Shown here: one piece after another, positions 19,711-32,429 of the stretch | Position numbering within the stretch: position 1 is the first letter of the stretch | Layout: every line of letters starts with the position of its first letter | Source of the DNA: Urechis unicinctus | Taxonomy: Eukaryota > Annelida > Polychaeta > Xenopneusta > Urechidae | Reading direction: 5' to 3' | Length of the DNA stretch: 64,000 bases | NCBI GenBank assembly: GCA_034190875.2 | Contig: CM067356.1 | Span: forward strand, 69,110,947 to 69,174,946 | Notes under the pieces: model-generated | What the model saw: the letters and a program-made list of their open reading frames with translations, nothing else | Told to the model about the DNA's origin: nothing | The model's database searches: none | Program-made: the position numbers and the translations under genes

Positions 19711-22700
19711 TTTAAGCAAGTCTAACGGACTTCTGACGGATCCAGACAAGCAATGAGGGTAAACCCATTGATGAAATTTTGTGGGATATGTTATTTAATA
19801 TGTATCTGAGAGTTTACTGGATTTTCTCATAGATCTAGATGAGTTATGAGGTTCAACCGATTGCTGAATTTAGTTAGAAATATCAGCCAAGCCTTACCTG
19901 CTTGCTTCCATAATATCATCTGAATTCCGACAGATCCAGATGTTGAACCCATGGGTGGCTTTTTTTATTTATATTGTTCAACGTGTAATTGACAGTTATG
20001 AGCTGGAATCCATAACTGAAAGTAGTATGAACTATTACACAGCTCATACCTGCTTGTTTTCCCAAGTTCATCGGACTCCCGTGGGATCCAGATCAGCATT
20101 GACGTTGTACCCGTGCATTTTGTTATATATGTTTCAAGATATACCTGTCAGTTTCCGTGAGTTTAAGGGATTTTCTAAAATATCTAGATGAGTTATGAGG
20201 TTCTACCCGTTGTACCCGTGCATTTTTTATATATTTTTCAAGAAATGCCTGTCAGTTTCCGTGAGTTTAAGGGATTTTCTAAAATATCTAGATGAGTTAT
20301 GAGGTTCTACCCATGGCTGAAATTTATTTGAAATATCAGCAAAGCTTACCTGCTTGCTTCCGTAACATCAACTGAGTTCCGACGGATCCAGATGAGCAAC
20401 GAGGTTGATCCCATGGGTGAAACTTTTAATATATATTGTTCAACATGTAATTTCCTTTGATCCAGATGAGGTTGATTCCATGGTTGAAAGTAGTAGGTAA
20501 TATCACACAGGCGACAACAGCTTGTTTCCTCAAGTTTATCTGACTTCCGAGGGATCCAGATAAGCAATCCGGGTGAACCTATGGATGAAATTATTTAGAT
20601 ATATTGTTCATTATGTATATGACAGTTTCCGTGAGTTAATGGTAATTTCTCATAGATCGAGATGAGTTATGAGGTTGAATCTATGCCTGAAATTAATAGG
20701 AAACCTGACACAAACCTTACCTGCTTGCTTCCGTAACTTCATCTGATTTCCGAGGTATCCAGATAAGCCATGAGGTTGAACCAATAGATGAAATTTTGAT
20801 GATATATTGATTAAGATGTAATTGACAGTTTCCGCGAGTTAAAAGGAATTTCTGATAGATCCAGATGAGTTATGGGGTTGAACCCATGCCTGAAAATAGT
20901 GTTAAATATGACTCAAAACATAAAAGCCTCTTTTATGCAAGTCCTAAAGTCTTCCGACGAAACCAAATGAGCAATGAGGTTGTACCGATTGTTGAAATTT
21001 TTAGGATATATTATACATAATCTATCTGAGAGTTTCCGTGAGTTTAATGGAATTTATGGTAGATCCAGATGAGTTATGAGGTTGAACCCATGGCTGACAT
21101 TAGTAGAAAAAATGACTCAAGTCATGGCTGCTTTTCCCCCAAGTTCATCTGACTTCCGAGAGATCCAGATGAGCCGTGAGGTTGAGGATATATTGGTTAG
21201 GATATACCAGTTAGTTTACGTGAGTTAAAGGCACTGTCTAAAAGGTCTAAATGAGTTATGAGGATCAACCCATGGCTGAATGAAATAAGCAGTAAATATC
21301 ACCCAAGACATACTTGCTGGTTGTCCAACGATCATCGGACTTCCGAGGGATCCAGATAAGCAATCAGGTTGAACCCATATGTTCATTTTTTAGGATAAAT
21401 TGTTCAAGATATTCCTGCCATTTCCGGAAGTTTTTAGTACAACTAGATTAGTTATGATGTTAAACTCATCGCTGAAGTCAGTTGTAAATATCCCTGGGAT
21501 CTTAATGAGCCCTGAGGTTGAACCTGCGAGTGAAATATCGAGGATATACTGTTCTAGATGAAAGTGCCTGTTTTTGTGAGTTTAGCGGGAATTTCTGATG
21601 GATCTAGATGAGTTATGATGTTGATCACTCGGCTGAAATTCGGAGGAATTATCACCCAAGCCATGCCTGCTTGCTTACCAAAGTCTCCTTATTAGACATG
21701 AGGCTGAACCCATGGTTGAAATATCTTAGGATATGTTGTTTAATATATGCCTTCCAGTTTCCGTGAGTTAAGGGGATTTTCGGATAGGTCCAGATGAGTT
21801 ATAATGTTACACGCGTTGCTTGAATTAGTTGGAAATATCAACATAGCTTAACATACTTGCTTCCGCAAGTTTATCTGATTTCAAACGGATCGTGATGAGC
21901 CATAAGGTTGAACACATGTGTGAAATGTTAACAATGTATTGTTCAAGATGAAATTAGAACGAAATTTTACACAAGCCATACCTGATGGTTTTCAACAGTT
22001 CAACGGATTTAGGACAGATCCGGATTTGCTATGAGGTTGATGCTACGGGTGAATATTTACGGATAAATTGTCCAAGATATACCTGTCAGATTCAGAGAGT
22101 TTAACGGACATTCTGATGGATCCAGATAAGTTATGTTGCTGAACACATGGTTGAAATTAGTACCAAGTATTGTCCAAGCCATACCTAGCGGTTTCCTTAA
22201 TTTTATCCGATTTCGGACAGATGCATATTATCTATGAGGTTGACCAAGTTACACATGCCAGTTTCCGTGAGGTTTAGCCCATGGGTGCATTGTTTTGAAT
22301 ATATTGCCGAAGATATACCTGCCGCTTTCCAAAATTTCGAAGGACTTCCGACGTATCCAGATTAGCTATGAGGTTGAACAAATCGGTTAATTTTTTAGGA
22401 TTTATTGCCGAAGATACACCTGCCGGTTTCCGTGAGTTTAGCGGACATTCTGATGGATCCACATGAGTCATGAAGTTTATCTCATGGCTCAAATTGTTCG
22501 AAAATATACGGGTTTTCTAATGGATCCAGACATGTTATGATGTTTTAACTCATAGCTGAAATTAATAGGAAATACTACTAAAGCCATACCTGCCTGTTTC
22601 CTCAAGTTCAAAAGATTTTGGACAGATCTAGATGAGCTATGAGATTAAAGCCATAGGTGAATTTGTCAGGATATATTGCCCAACATATAACTGCCTGTTT

Positions 22701-24012
22701 CCTTGAGTTTAACGGGTTTTCTGAGGGACCCAGACGTGTTATGATGTTGAACGCATAGCTGCAGTTAGTTGGAAATTTTCCAAAGCCATACTTGCTGGTT
22801 TCCGTAAGTTCAACGGACTTTGGACGAATCCAGATAAGCTACGAGGTTGGAGTCATGGTTCAATTGTTTTGGATATATTACCCAACATATGGTTGCCAGT
22901 TTCCATGAGTTAAGCGGACTTTCTGGTGAATCCTGATAAGTTATAAGGCTAGACAAGGCTGAAATTAATATGCAATACCCCCTAGCCATTACATCTTGTT
23001 TCCACCAAGTCATCGTACTTCCAACGGATCCAAATTAGCTACGAGGTTGAACAAATGGCTGACAGTTGCTGTAAAAATCACCCAACCTAGACCTGCTGGT
23101 TTCCGCAAGACAAGCGGATTTACGACGGATCAAGATGAGCCATGAAGTTGAACCAATGGGTGAAACTAGTAGGAAATATCACTCAAGCAGTACCTGCTTG
23201 CTTCCGTAAGTTCATGAGACTTCCGAGGGATCTATATGATACATGAGGTTAAACACATGGGCGAATAATGTCGTATATATTGTTCACGATATACCTGCCA
23301 GTTTCTGTGAGTTTCGGGGAATTTCTGATAGATCCAGATGAATTATGAGATTGAATCCAATGCTGAAATTACTATGATTTAGCGGATCACCCAAGTCAGG
23401 CCTGCTTGTTTCCCCTAGTTCATCGGACTTCCGTAGGATCCAGATAAGCCATGCGGTTGAACATATAGGTGCATTTGTTTAGGATATATTATTTAAGATG
23501 AAATTAGTACGAAATTTTACACAAGCCATACCTGATGGTTTTCACGAGTTCAACGGATTTAGGACAGATCCGGATTTGCTATGAGGTTGATGCTACGGGT
23601 GAATATTTACGGATAGATTGTCCAAGATATACCTGCCAGATTCAGAGAGTTTAACGGACATTCTGATGGATCCAGATGAGTTATGTTGCTGAACACATGG
23701 ATGAAATTAGTACCAAGTATTGTCCAAGCCATACCTAGCGGTACCAATTTCCGTGAGTTAAAGGGATTTTCTAGCAAATCTAGATTAGTTGTGAGGTTCA
23801 ACTCACGGCTGAAGGTAGTAGTAAATATAACCTAAGCCGTACTTGCTTGTTCCCCCAAGTTCATCGGACTTGCGCGTGGTCTTATGTTTAACTCATAGCT
23901 GCATTTAGTAGGAAATATTACTTAAGCCATATCTGCCGGTTTCCTCAAGTTAAACAGACTTCGGACGGATTTAGATGAGCTATGAGATTGAAGCTTTAGG
24001 TGAATTTGTCAG
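19711..24012. repeat. Decayed satellite array, about 103-bp monomer
   Basis: About 4.3 kb of tandem copies. Two alternating monomer types form a dimer of about 205 bp. Type A has CATGGCTGAAATTAGTAGGA and CCATACCTGCTTGTTTCC. Type B has GGTGAAATTTTTAGGATATA and ACCTGCCAGTTTCCGTGAG. Both carry GGATCCAGATGAG(T/C)TATGAGG. Neighbouring copies differ by many substitutions and indels, so the array is old, with some local recent duplications. On the minus strand the motif LIAHLDPSE...LNSRKLAG recurs every 34 codons, but stops are frequent and no long frame survives. Confidence 0.93.
21948..22193. repeat. Satellite segment duplicated at 23502-23745
   Basis: About 245 bp (CGAAATTTTACACAAGCCAT... to ...CCAAGCCATACCTAGCGGT) is almost identical to 23502-23745, 1554 bp away. 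The rest of the array is highly diverged. This shows recent block duplication or gene conversion inside an old array. Confidence 0.85.
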
Positions 24013-24017
24013 GATAT

Positions 24018-24311
24018 ATGGCCCAACATTTAAAAGAAAACTTGAACACAGATAGAAAATATGCCTCGTTTAAGGACGTCATTGTCAACAAACTGTCGGT
24101 AAAAGCCGAGGTCATCAGGCAAGCTAAGGATAAGTTCCCATGCTTGTCCGACATAACCGACGCCCAAATAAAGGCAAAGATTCACAATATTACTTCTGGT
24201 AAAGAAAAAATAAATTGTAACTTTTTGAAGCAGAGGAACGCCGTACGGTGTGTTGAATTTGTATATGGCTGTAAATGGTCGTATTCAAGTCATAAGTATT
24301 TTCGACAATAG
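24018..24311 (+). CDS. Unidentified small ORF after the satellite
   Basis: From the ATG at 24018: MAQHLKENLNTDRKYASFKD, VIVNKLSVKAEVIRQAKDKF, PCLSDITDAQIKAKIHNITS, then a basic tail ending near 24311. The charged, helix-rich composition and balanced base usage from about 24040 to 24230 stand out against the A+T-rich flanks. The spacing of KDKFP...TDAQIKAKI recalls Myb/SANT-type or other small helical DNA-binding domains, but I cannot assign it. The upstream part of the frame (24000-24017) is satellite sequence, so the ORF may be a fragment inserted into, or fused to, the end of the array. Confidence 0.35.
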   Translation: MAQHLKENLNTDRKYASFKDVIVNKLSVKAEVIRQAKDKFPCLSDITDAQIKAKIHNITSGKEKINCNFLKQRNAVRCVEFVYGCKWSYSSHKYFRQ

Positions 24312-24470
24312 TTGCTTATTGAATTGTTCTGACGCTGCAGTTCATTCAGCTAAGTGTATATGTCTCATTGAATATCAAGTTCAATCCCCACGTTTTGAAT
24401 ATAAAATAGAGCTACGCGTTGTCTTAATGGTATGATCATCCTTCCCATGTGAGTAACCAAGTCGGCAATA

Positions 24471-25890
<1,420 letters not shown>

Positions 25891-26205
25891 ATATATATAT
25901 ATATATAGATATATATATATATATATAGAGAGATATATATATATATAGATATATAGATAGAGAGAGATAGATATATATATATATAGAGAGATATATAGAG
26001 AGATATATATATAGATATAGAGAGATATATAGAGATATATCTATATAAAGATAGATATATATATATCTATAAGAGATATATATATATATATCTATATATA
26101 TATATCTCTATATCTAATCTCTATATATATATCTCTATATATATCTCTATCTATATCTCTCTATATATATCTCTCTCTATCTCTCTATATATATATATCT
26201 CTATA

Positions 26206-26256
<51 letters not shown>
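25891..26256. repeat. Hairpin-like TA/GA-CT microsatellite
   Basis: The left half is TA with AGAGAG interruptions and the right half is TA with CTCTCT interruptions. The whole forms a long imperfect inverted repeat centred near 26.06 kb. It is followed by (TA)n to 26256. Confidence 0.93.
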
Positions 26257-26258
<2 letters not shown>

Positions 26259-26259
26259 C

Positions 26260-26930
26260 AATTGAATTACTCTACGTAGAGTTCCTTAATTGGAAACTGT
26301 GCAACAGGGTTTACTGTAGTATCTATCGCCATCTGGTCTTATCTGACGCTAGGTATTTGTATACTTAGCTTACAAATATTCGGGGTATAGTAGATAAAGG
26401 CTCTCTGAAATATTATTTACCGCTGCGTGCAAAGGGTGCCTATTGAGCTGTAGGAAGACAATGGTGTCAGACGCTTGCTATGGAATTGCGAATCAAAAGA
26501 CAATTTGCTCAATCGAAGTTTCCGCCATGATAGATTACGTCCAGGCGGGAAGGTTCTCTTATCTGACGGGGTGCCACAAGTACTGAATGGAATAGATTTA
26601 TGGTGAACCCGAAACAAACGCTTCATTTAACTGGTGTTTTTATGAAACAGTTAAAACCTGTAGTAATCTAGACTTCCATCGTAGCATTATCACAACCGCA
26701 GCGTGTACTCTTATATTAACGATGACATTCCAACAGTTATATACCTTGCATCCGGTCTAAATAGGGCAATCACTCTGTGTCAACTCAGTAATTGTTTGCT
26801 TACCCACTGAGGAAACAAATATGTGCGCAGTGTGTTTTCTTAATAGGTCACACGATTTTTCATCCGGCAGCTGGTTTTGATGAATGGCTCTGAAGGGAAA
26901 TGGGAAAATAATTTATTAAAGCTGTTTGAC
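26260..26930. repeat. R1-associated block, also at 43370-44090
   Basis: TAGATTACGTCCAGGCGG... (26532) and neighbouring sequence match 43629 onward at moderate identity, continuing on both sides (for example CGCCACAAGTACT and the GTCCGGCAG segment). The block passes directly into the R1 sequence at 26930 in one case and 44090 in the other, so block plus R1 form one longer repeat. Confidence 0.7.
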
Positions 26931-27905
26931 TGATCCCATCTTACCAGTGCTTACCAACAGATGGGATATGGTTCCCAAGTCATGATTCAACCGGTTTCCG
27001 TCATTGTTTCTGGGAAAATAATATATCCCATGACATACATTACTATATGTAGTATAATTTAAGTCTATCTGTTCAAGATTCATGTCATCGATCTTCCAAT
27101 ATTCTCACGTTATGACAAATTTGTTATTTGTATAGTGTTTTGAAATATTTTTTGAAATATTTTACATAACATGAGAGCTTTGGTTTTACAAGGCTACAAT
27201 ATATTTCTAGCCTTTGCATACGGTGTTTTTTCTGCATCAGTAAAGTGGTAATTACTTATCACGCAAAATGTCAATACGAGCCCGACATGTTATAGTAAAT
27301 AGCAATTATCAATTGTCGCTTCTAAAACTACCTCTAACCGATACAGACAGAGTAACAGCTGATGACCTACAGCCAATGTGCCCAGTTAGCTGGCTCGATT
27401 ACCTTTACGCCTTTATTAGTTTACCAATGGTGTTACCATTCATGGTCTCTTTGGTTCTTTGCTTTGATCAGTGTCTATCTGTACAACTAAGTCTTCAAAT
27501 GGCAGCATATTTAATCTGTATATAATAAAAAAAAACCGATAAGTTATCGAAATGGCAGACGGTAGGTTAACAAATGAAACAGCGTACACAGATCCACTAT
27601 AAACACGGCGAGCATGATGCATCAATCGCTAATTATTTGCCTGTTGTGCCTCAGATAGGACTTAAAACGGGCCAGCATTTTAGTACGACTATTACTCGTT
27701 ACGATCATATTGATGTAACAACCTCTCTACTGTTGGTTGAAGATAATTCTGCACGTGTTGCGTCCTGTGTGGTAATTTATCGATAACTAACTGCCTAAAA
27801 TAAAACTTGCGAAGGTATCGAAAAGAAAAGTAAATTGTGTTGAACCTACATAGCAAAGAATAATATGATAATAATGATTCAATAGTGAATCACCAAGATA
27901 TCTTG
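26930..27905. repeat. R1 repeat, diverged copy 3
   Basis: It matches 1470-2818 of copy 1 with many substitutions (TACCAACAGATGGGATATGG, TTGACATG-like, CATGGTCTCTTTGGTTC..., TTATCGATAACT). It lacks the 1941-2314 insertion and keeps the part deleted in copy 2. At its end (about 27890-27950) it joins sequence like 415-470, showing again the module order seen at 1-415. Confidence 0.75.
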
Positions 27906-28580
27906 TTTGAGCAACGGCTTAATGGTAGCATCACCAAATTCGACACATTCAAGTATCATGTGCAGGCCTGGAATATCGTCATTTTTAGGGCAGGGCCACT
28001 TTAGCCTTCGATAGGTGCACCAATGCTAAAGGAAAGGGCACCAAGGCCAAACAGAAACATTTTAAAGGTCACGGAGGCCAAAAACTTGTGATATTTACAA
28101 AAGAAGAAAATGGAAGCAAAACACAAACAACTGTGGAAGCACAGATCAGTTTTAAGTTTAAAAGAATTGTAATTTATTATTTGCATTTTATGAATAATGT
28201 ATTAGACCGCTCCAGAATTATTCTTTTCATTTAATCTTGTCACTTGATGAAAAATATTTTGAGGAGAGGAGGTTTGGTCTTAAAACCAACCACTAGACGT
28301 GGTGATAATTGACTAGCCTTGTGGTCCAATCACTAGACTTACTTTTCTGTGTACTCACAAGACAATGTTGCAGTGAATGTAAAATAAGATTTGTAAATTT
28401 AAAACGCAATTCATTTATAGGACCTCAAATTTTAGAATGTTTTAAATAAACCATTCTCAAAGACCATTCGAGTCTGCTTCATCAAAATATTAACATCAGC
28501 AATTATGAAAGTTAGATGAAGTTAGAATGCCAATGGTCATCTCTACTAGTCCTCATTCTCTGATGCAGAAGAAGCTTATG
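27906..28580. other. A+T-rich sequence, nothing recognised
   Basis: No coding frame. It shows no clear match to the named repeats after the R1 start-like sequence at about 27910-27960. Confidence 0.35.
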
Positions 28581-28586
28581 TCGGGG

Positions 28587-28632
28587 TGTAGGGGGGAGGG
28601 GTGTCATGTATTACTAATACATGACCCCCCCC

Positions 28633-28634
<2 letters not shown>
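28587..28634. repeat. Perfect hairpin flanked by G and C runs
   Basis: GGGG.GTCATGTATTA and TAATACATGAC.CCCC form an almost perfect stem with a one-base centre, immediately left of the (CA)n array. Confidence 0.8.

Positions 28635-28719
<85 letters not shown>
28635..28719. repeat. (CA)n microsatellite
   Basis: About 41 uninterrupted CA units. Confidence 0.98.
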
Positions 28720-28720
<1 letters not shown>

Positions 28721-28871
28721 AACAAGAGTTCAGCTTCATGCATTTCTGCGGATTTCTCGAACGTTTCAAACGATCCCTTCGTGGCATTTCGATGTTATTT
28801 AGTAAGGACTCAAAAACATGAACGAATAGAAGTGACAGGATACGATAAGTGTGTATTTTCGTTGACAACAA

Positions 28872-28910
28872 TCTAACGACGCGATGTCAAACGACGACGC
28901 GATGTCAAAC
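28872..28910. repeat. Short tandem duplication
   Basis: An 18-19-bp unit (ACGACGCGATGTCAAAC) is present twice in a row. Confidence 0.8.
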
Positions 28911-28983
28911 TTTTACTTATCATGTGCTGTCAACGTGTTCAATAAACAACACGAGTTTTCACAACCTTGGTTGTCAAAAACTC

Positions 28984-29560
28984 TGGTCTCGCTCATTGAT
29001 CTCGCTGCGCCTTTGCTGGTTCGCTCTCCTAGCCCGAAGACCAGACGTCACTATTTAGAATAGTTTGAGAAACTGAGTAACGACCAGTCTATATTTAGTT
29101 CTGGATAGCAGCTGTCTTCGTTTAATGATGTTACTCCCGCTGGAAAGCAATGAGTGAAATGCTATTTACACGTGTGTTGCGTTTAAATATCGGAGGGGCC
29201 AACATTAAAGAGGTCAATCTGTCAGCGGAAATGAGGCCGCGAGGTGAAGTTTGGCTGTGTGTTGTGTTCAACGCAGCAGTGGCTGGATGGTGGGGATTTA
29301 ATAATTGGGTCCAAGATGCTGTCGACGGCATGGTTATGCTGCCGGTAGACGGCCGCGAGGGATCCTGGATGCAAAAGGTGAAAAAGGGCACGGCAAACTT
29401 GGCCGTAATATTTGGTCATTTTCAAGGGGCATCACGGCCACTTGAAGGCCATTACCGTCGTGGCCGCCATGAAATTCCAGGCCTGATGTGTGATATTGAC
29501 GACCGAAAATATCACTCCGATAGGCCTTCAACGCTTTGCGAAGAGCTGACAAGGTAGAAT
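28984..29560. other. G+C-richer unique segment with overlapping open frames
   Basis: Composition rises to near balanced. The plus frame 29150-29557 (AVAGWWGFNNWVQDAVDGMV...) and two minus frames are all open across the same DNA, so open frames alone say little. I recognise no domain and no splice sites that decide between strands. It could be a relic of an element or an unrecognised exon. Confidence 0.25.
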
Positions 29561-29739
29561 TTTTGGTCGAATGTCACTCCAAAATTAAACATAATATCCA
29601 ATTCCCATCCCTCGATTGGAGGTTTCATAGGACCATCTTTAACATACCACTCAATGGGTTGAAGACTTATGTCGGCTGCGTATAAAAGGACGTATAAAAG
29701 CTCTATAGTCATTGAAAAACCATTAGGTAATTTTGATTG

Positions 29740-30260
29740 CTGTTGAGGGCATTTACAAGGACTTTGTTACGGACAGAACTGCCTTCGCGGAATGTATCAA
29801 ACGTCAGTATGTGATTAATGAGCTCACAGCATAAGGACTGCCCTGCAAAGATTGTTTCGACATTTCGCTGTACAGACAACTCCAAAGAGATGAGAAAAAA
29901 CACCGGCCTTTAATAGATTCGAAACATAAGATCGGCAGTGATAATATCAGCCAATTTTATGTTTAACGCCTCTGACAAACCGACATTAAATAGTTGTCTA
30001 AGTGATATGGAAGGCAATAATTGATCACCGTGCTAACAACTACCACAAAACAGCATGGTGGCTATTTGATTGACCGATTGATAAGTACGGTATCGCTCTA
30101 TGTATCAAATGTAACTATCTTGCATCGTCACTGCGGTTGAGCGTAAGTTGCCTAGATGAAACAAACAAGTATGACTCGTGAAATACACAAGTCCATTCAA
30201 GCCGCCTTTGTATTCATCAAGTACACATACCATTTTAACTCTTTTAAAGGTGTCCTTTAA
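29740..30260. repeat. R1 repeat, diverged copy 4
   Basis: It follows copy 1 at about 560-1040: TTTGTTACGGACA, CGGAATGTATCAAACGTCAG, GTGATTAATGAG, GACATTAAATAG, ACAGCATGGTGG. Several small indels. Not coding. Confidence 0.75.
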
Positions 30261-30823
30261 TCAAAACAGCTAACACTTGCAATCAACAAAGTATAGTTTC
30301 ACTACGGACTTGTATGTCTTAAGGCGTCTTGACGATAAAGATATTGAGTGACTCATGCATTGACAGAAAAAAACTGCATCGTCATAGAAGGATAAAATCG
30401 TAGCGTACATATACATTTCAATATTGTTTATAATCTGTTTATTGGGTGTTGGGTGCAATTTTCGGTTACTGTATAGGAACGATAACACTAGTTTAGTCGT
30501 GTAAAGCCTCATATTGCTATGGGCTAAACTAGGTTTGCTCCACCTGAAAATTCAACGTAGTTATTAAACACATTTATAACCATTAAAGAGAGCGAACTTG
30601 GCCATTATCATTGACTGTTTAGTAAGAGTGAAATTGCCGAGACGATTTTATGCACTGAAATTTTGTATACAACGCCGGTGCTCGCAAATATTATTTTTAT
30701 AGTTCAAACGTTATTGCGCCTTTTGGGAATTAATGGCGTGCCTGTGCTTGAGTCACTGCTCCTATAGACATACTAATTATCAGTGCAACAGTTGCTTGAT
30801 AACTTGACCTTTGCCGACTTTAT
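30261..30823. other. A+T-rich sequence, nothing recognised
   Basis: Chance frames only. Confidence 0.35.
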
Positions 30824-30859
<36 letters not shown>

Positions 30860-31276
30860 TATATATATAGATAGATATATATATAGAGAGAGATAGAGAG
30901 ATAGATATATATAGAGATAGATAGAAGAGAGAGAGAGAGGATATAGATATATATATATATATGGTATATATATTTATATATATTTACACATATATATATA
31001 TATTTATATTTTTATCTTTATCTAGATATATCTCTCTCCCCTATCTCTAGATGTATATCTATAAATCTTCTGTATGTATATATATATCTCTCTATATAGA
31101 GACATCCATCTCTCTCGCTCTCTCTCTATCTCCTCTATAGATCTCTCTCTCTATCTCTCATATATCTCTCTATATATCTCTCTCTATCTCTAAATATCTC
31201 TATCTATCTCTATCTCTATCTATCTCTCTATATAATCTATATATATCTATCTATATATATATATATATATATATAT
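30824..31276. repeat. Hairpin-like TA/GA-CT microsatellite
   Basis: The left half carries AGAGAG and GATAGA interruptions and the right half CTCTCT and TATCTC, the same mirror layout as 25891-26256. Potential for a long fold-back. Confidence 0.92.
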
Positions 31277-32390
31277 TTGTAAGATTGCAACCATTTTGCC
31301 TCAAAAGACCGACCATTTTGTCGCACAGTTACATTTTGCATCATGATTTGTGTTACAAAAAAGTAAATCCTGGTTAGAACCTAGATTAGGGCCCAACTCT
31401 GTAATAAATACAGGTTTAACACTAGAAATATTGATTCTGAGGTTGGATTCACTGAAGTTGTATTAATTTAAGCAATAATTCCGGACCTTATTTTGAAAAT
31501 TGTATATTTTTACCTTGTAACCAATTTATCGCCTGATTAAAAACCCTTTTTTCCCTATTTATTTCGAATATGTTTGTACCAACTATAGACAACTTGCCAA
31601 ATCAATTTTGGCCAACACTGTGAACAATTTTCACGAACGTATTGCAACTTTTTCACAAAAATTGAAAACATATATACTTGGATCGCACGCTGCCACAATT
31701 TGACACGCTTGGCTTGGTCAGCGATATGCGTATGTAGATATCGTTTGATTTCCATGGGCGAGGAACTGCGAAGGTTAGTCGGCGTTCTTTATGATTTTCC
31801 AAATCGATTATGCAACAACATGGTTGATGTTTTGCATGACCATTGGTGCTTGACTTTTTTGCACTGCCTTTTTAGAACCAATAATTATATATTCTCTCAT
31901 ACTAAAATTTTAAACATAATGAACTAAATTTGACTGCTGCAAATTATTATTGGACTATGATAACATAAGTTAAAAATGATTTGTCATTGCCATGATGTGT
32001 TTTCTACAAAAATACCAAAATAGTGGTATATATGGATAATGTACAACATGGTCGCTATTGTAAGTATATATATATATATCTATATATATATTGACTAACA
32101 CTGCATATGTGCACGATACGAATACGTAAATATATGATATATGCCTTATGAAATTATCTTAGTGTTGCACTTGCAACTAGAAAGTATGCTTAATTAACCA
32201 CCATCCGTACTGCAGTGATGATACCATGAATTGTTATATAAAATCACCATGATACATGCACGCGTTGATTTTTCATTGAATGTTTTTATGTTGTATAGTG
32301 GTATCAACGCATGAATAATATTGCTTTTAAAAAAAGAACTATACTAAATCCATTAGAGCATCGAAGCACATTATATGTATAATAAATAGG
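31277..32390. other. A+T-rich sequence, nothing recognised
   Basis: It includes a very short (TA)n at 32066-32091. No gene seen. Confidence 0.35.
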
Positions 32391-32429
32391 AGGTTTTTGC
32401 TCATTGTGTAGAGCCCGCTTGGTCGTAAT

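Noticed and set aside
19711..24012. CRISPR-like array
   Set aside because: Monomers are about 103 bp without unique spacers, and the context is animal DNA. It is a satellite.
28614..28871. Cys-Val or His-Thr repeat proteins
   Set aside because: Translation of the (CA)n microsatellite.
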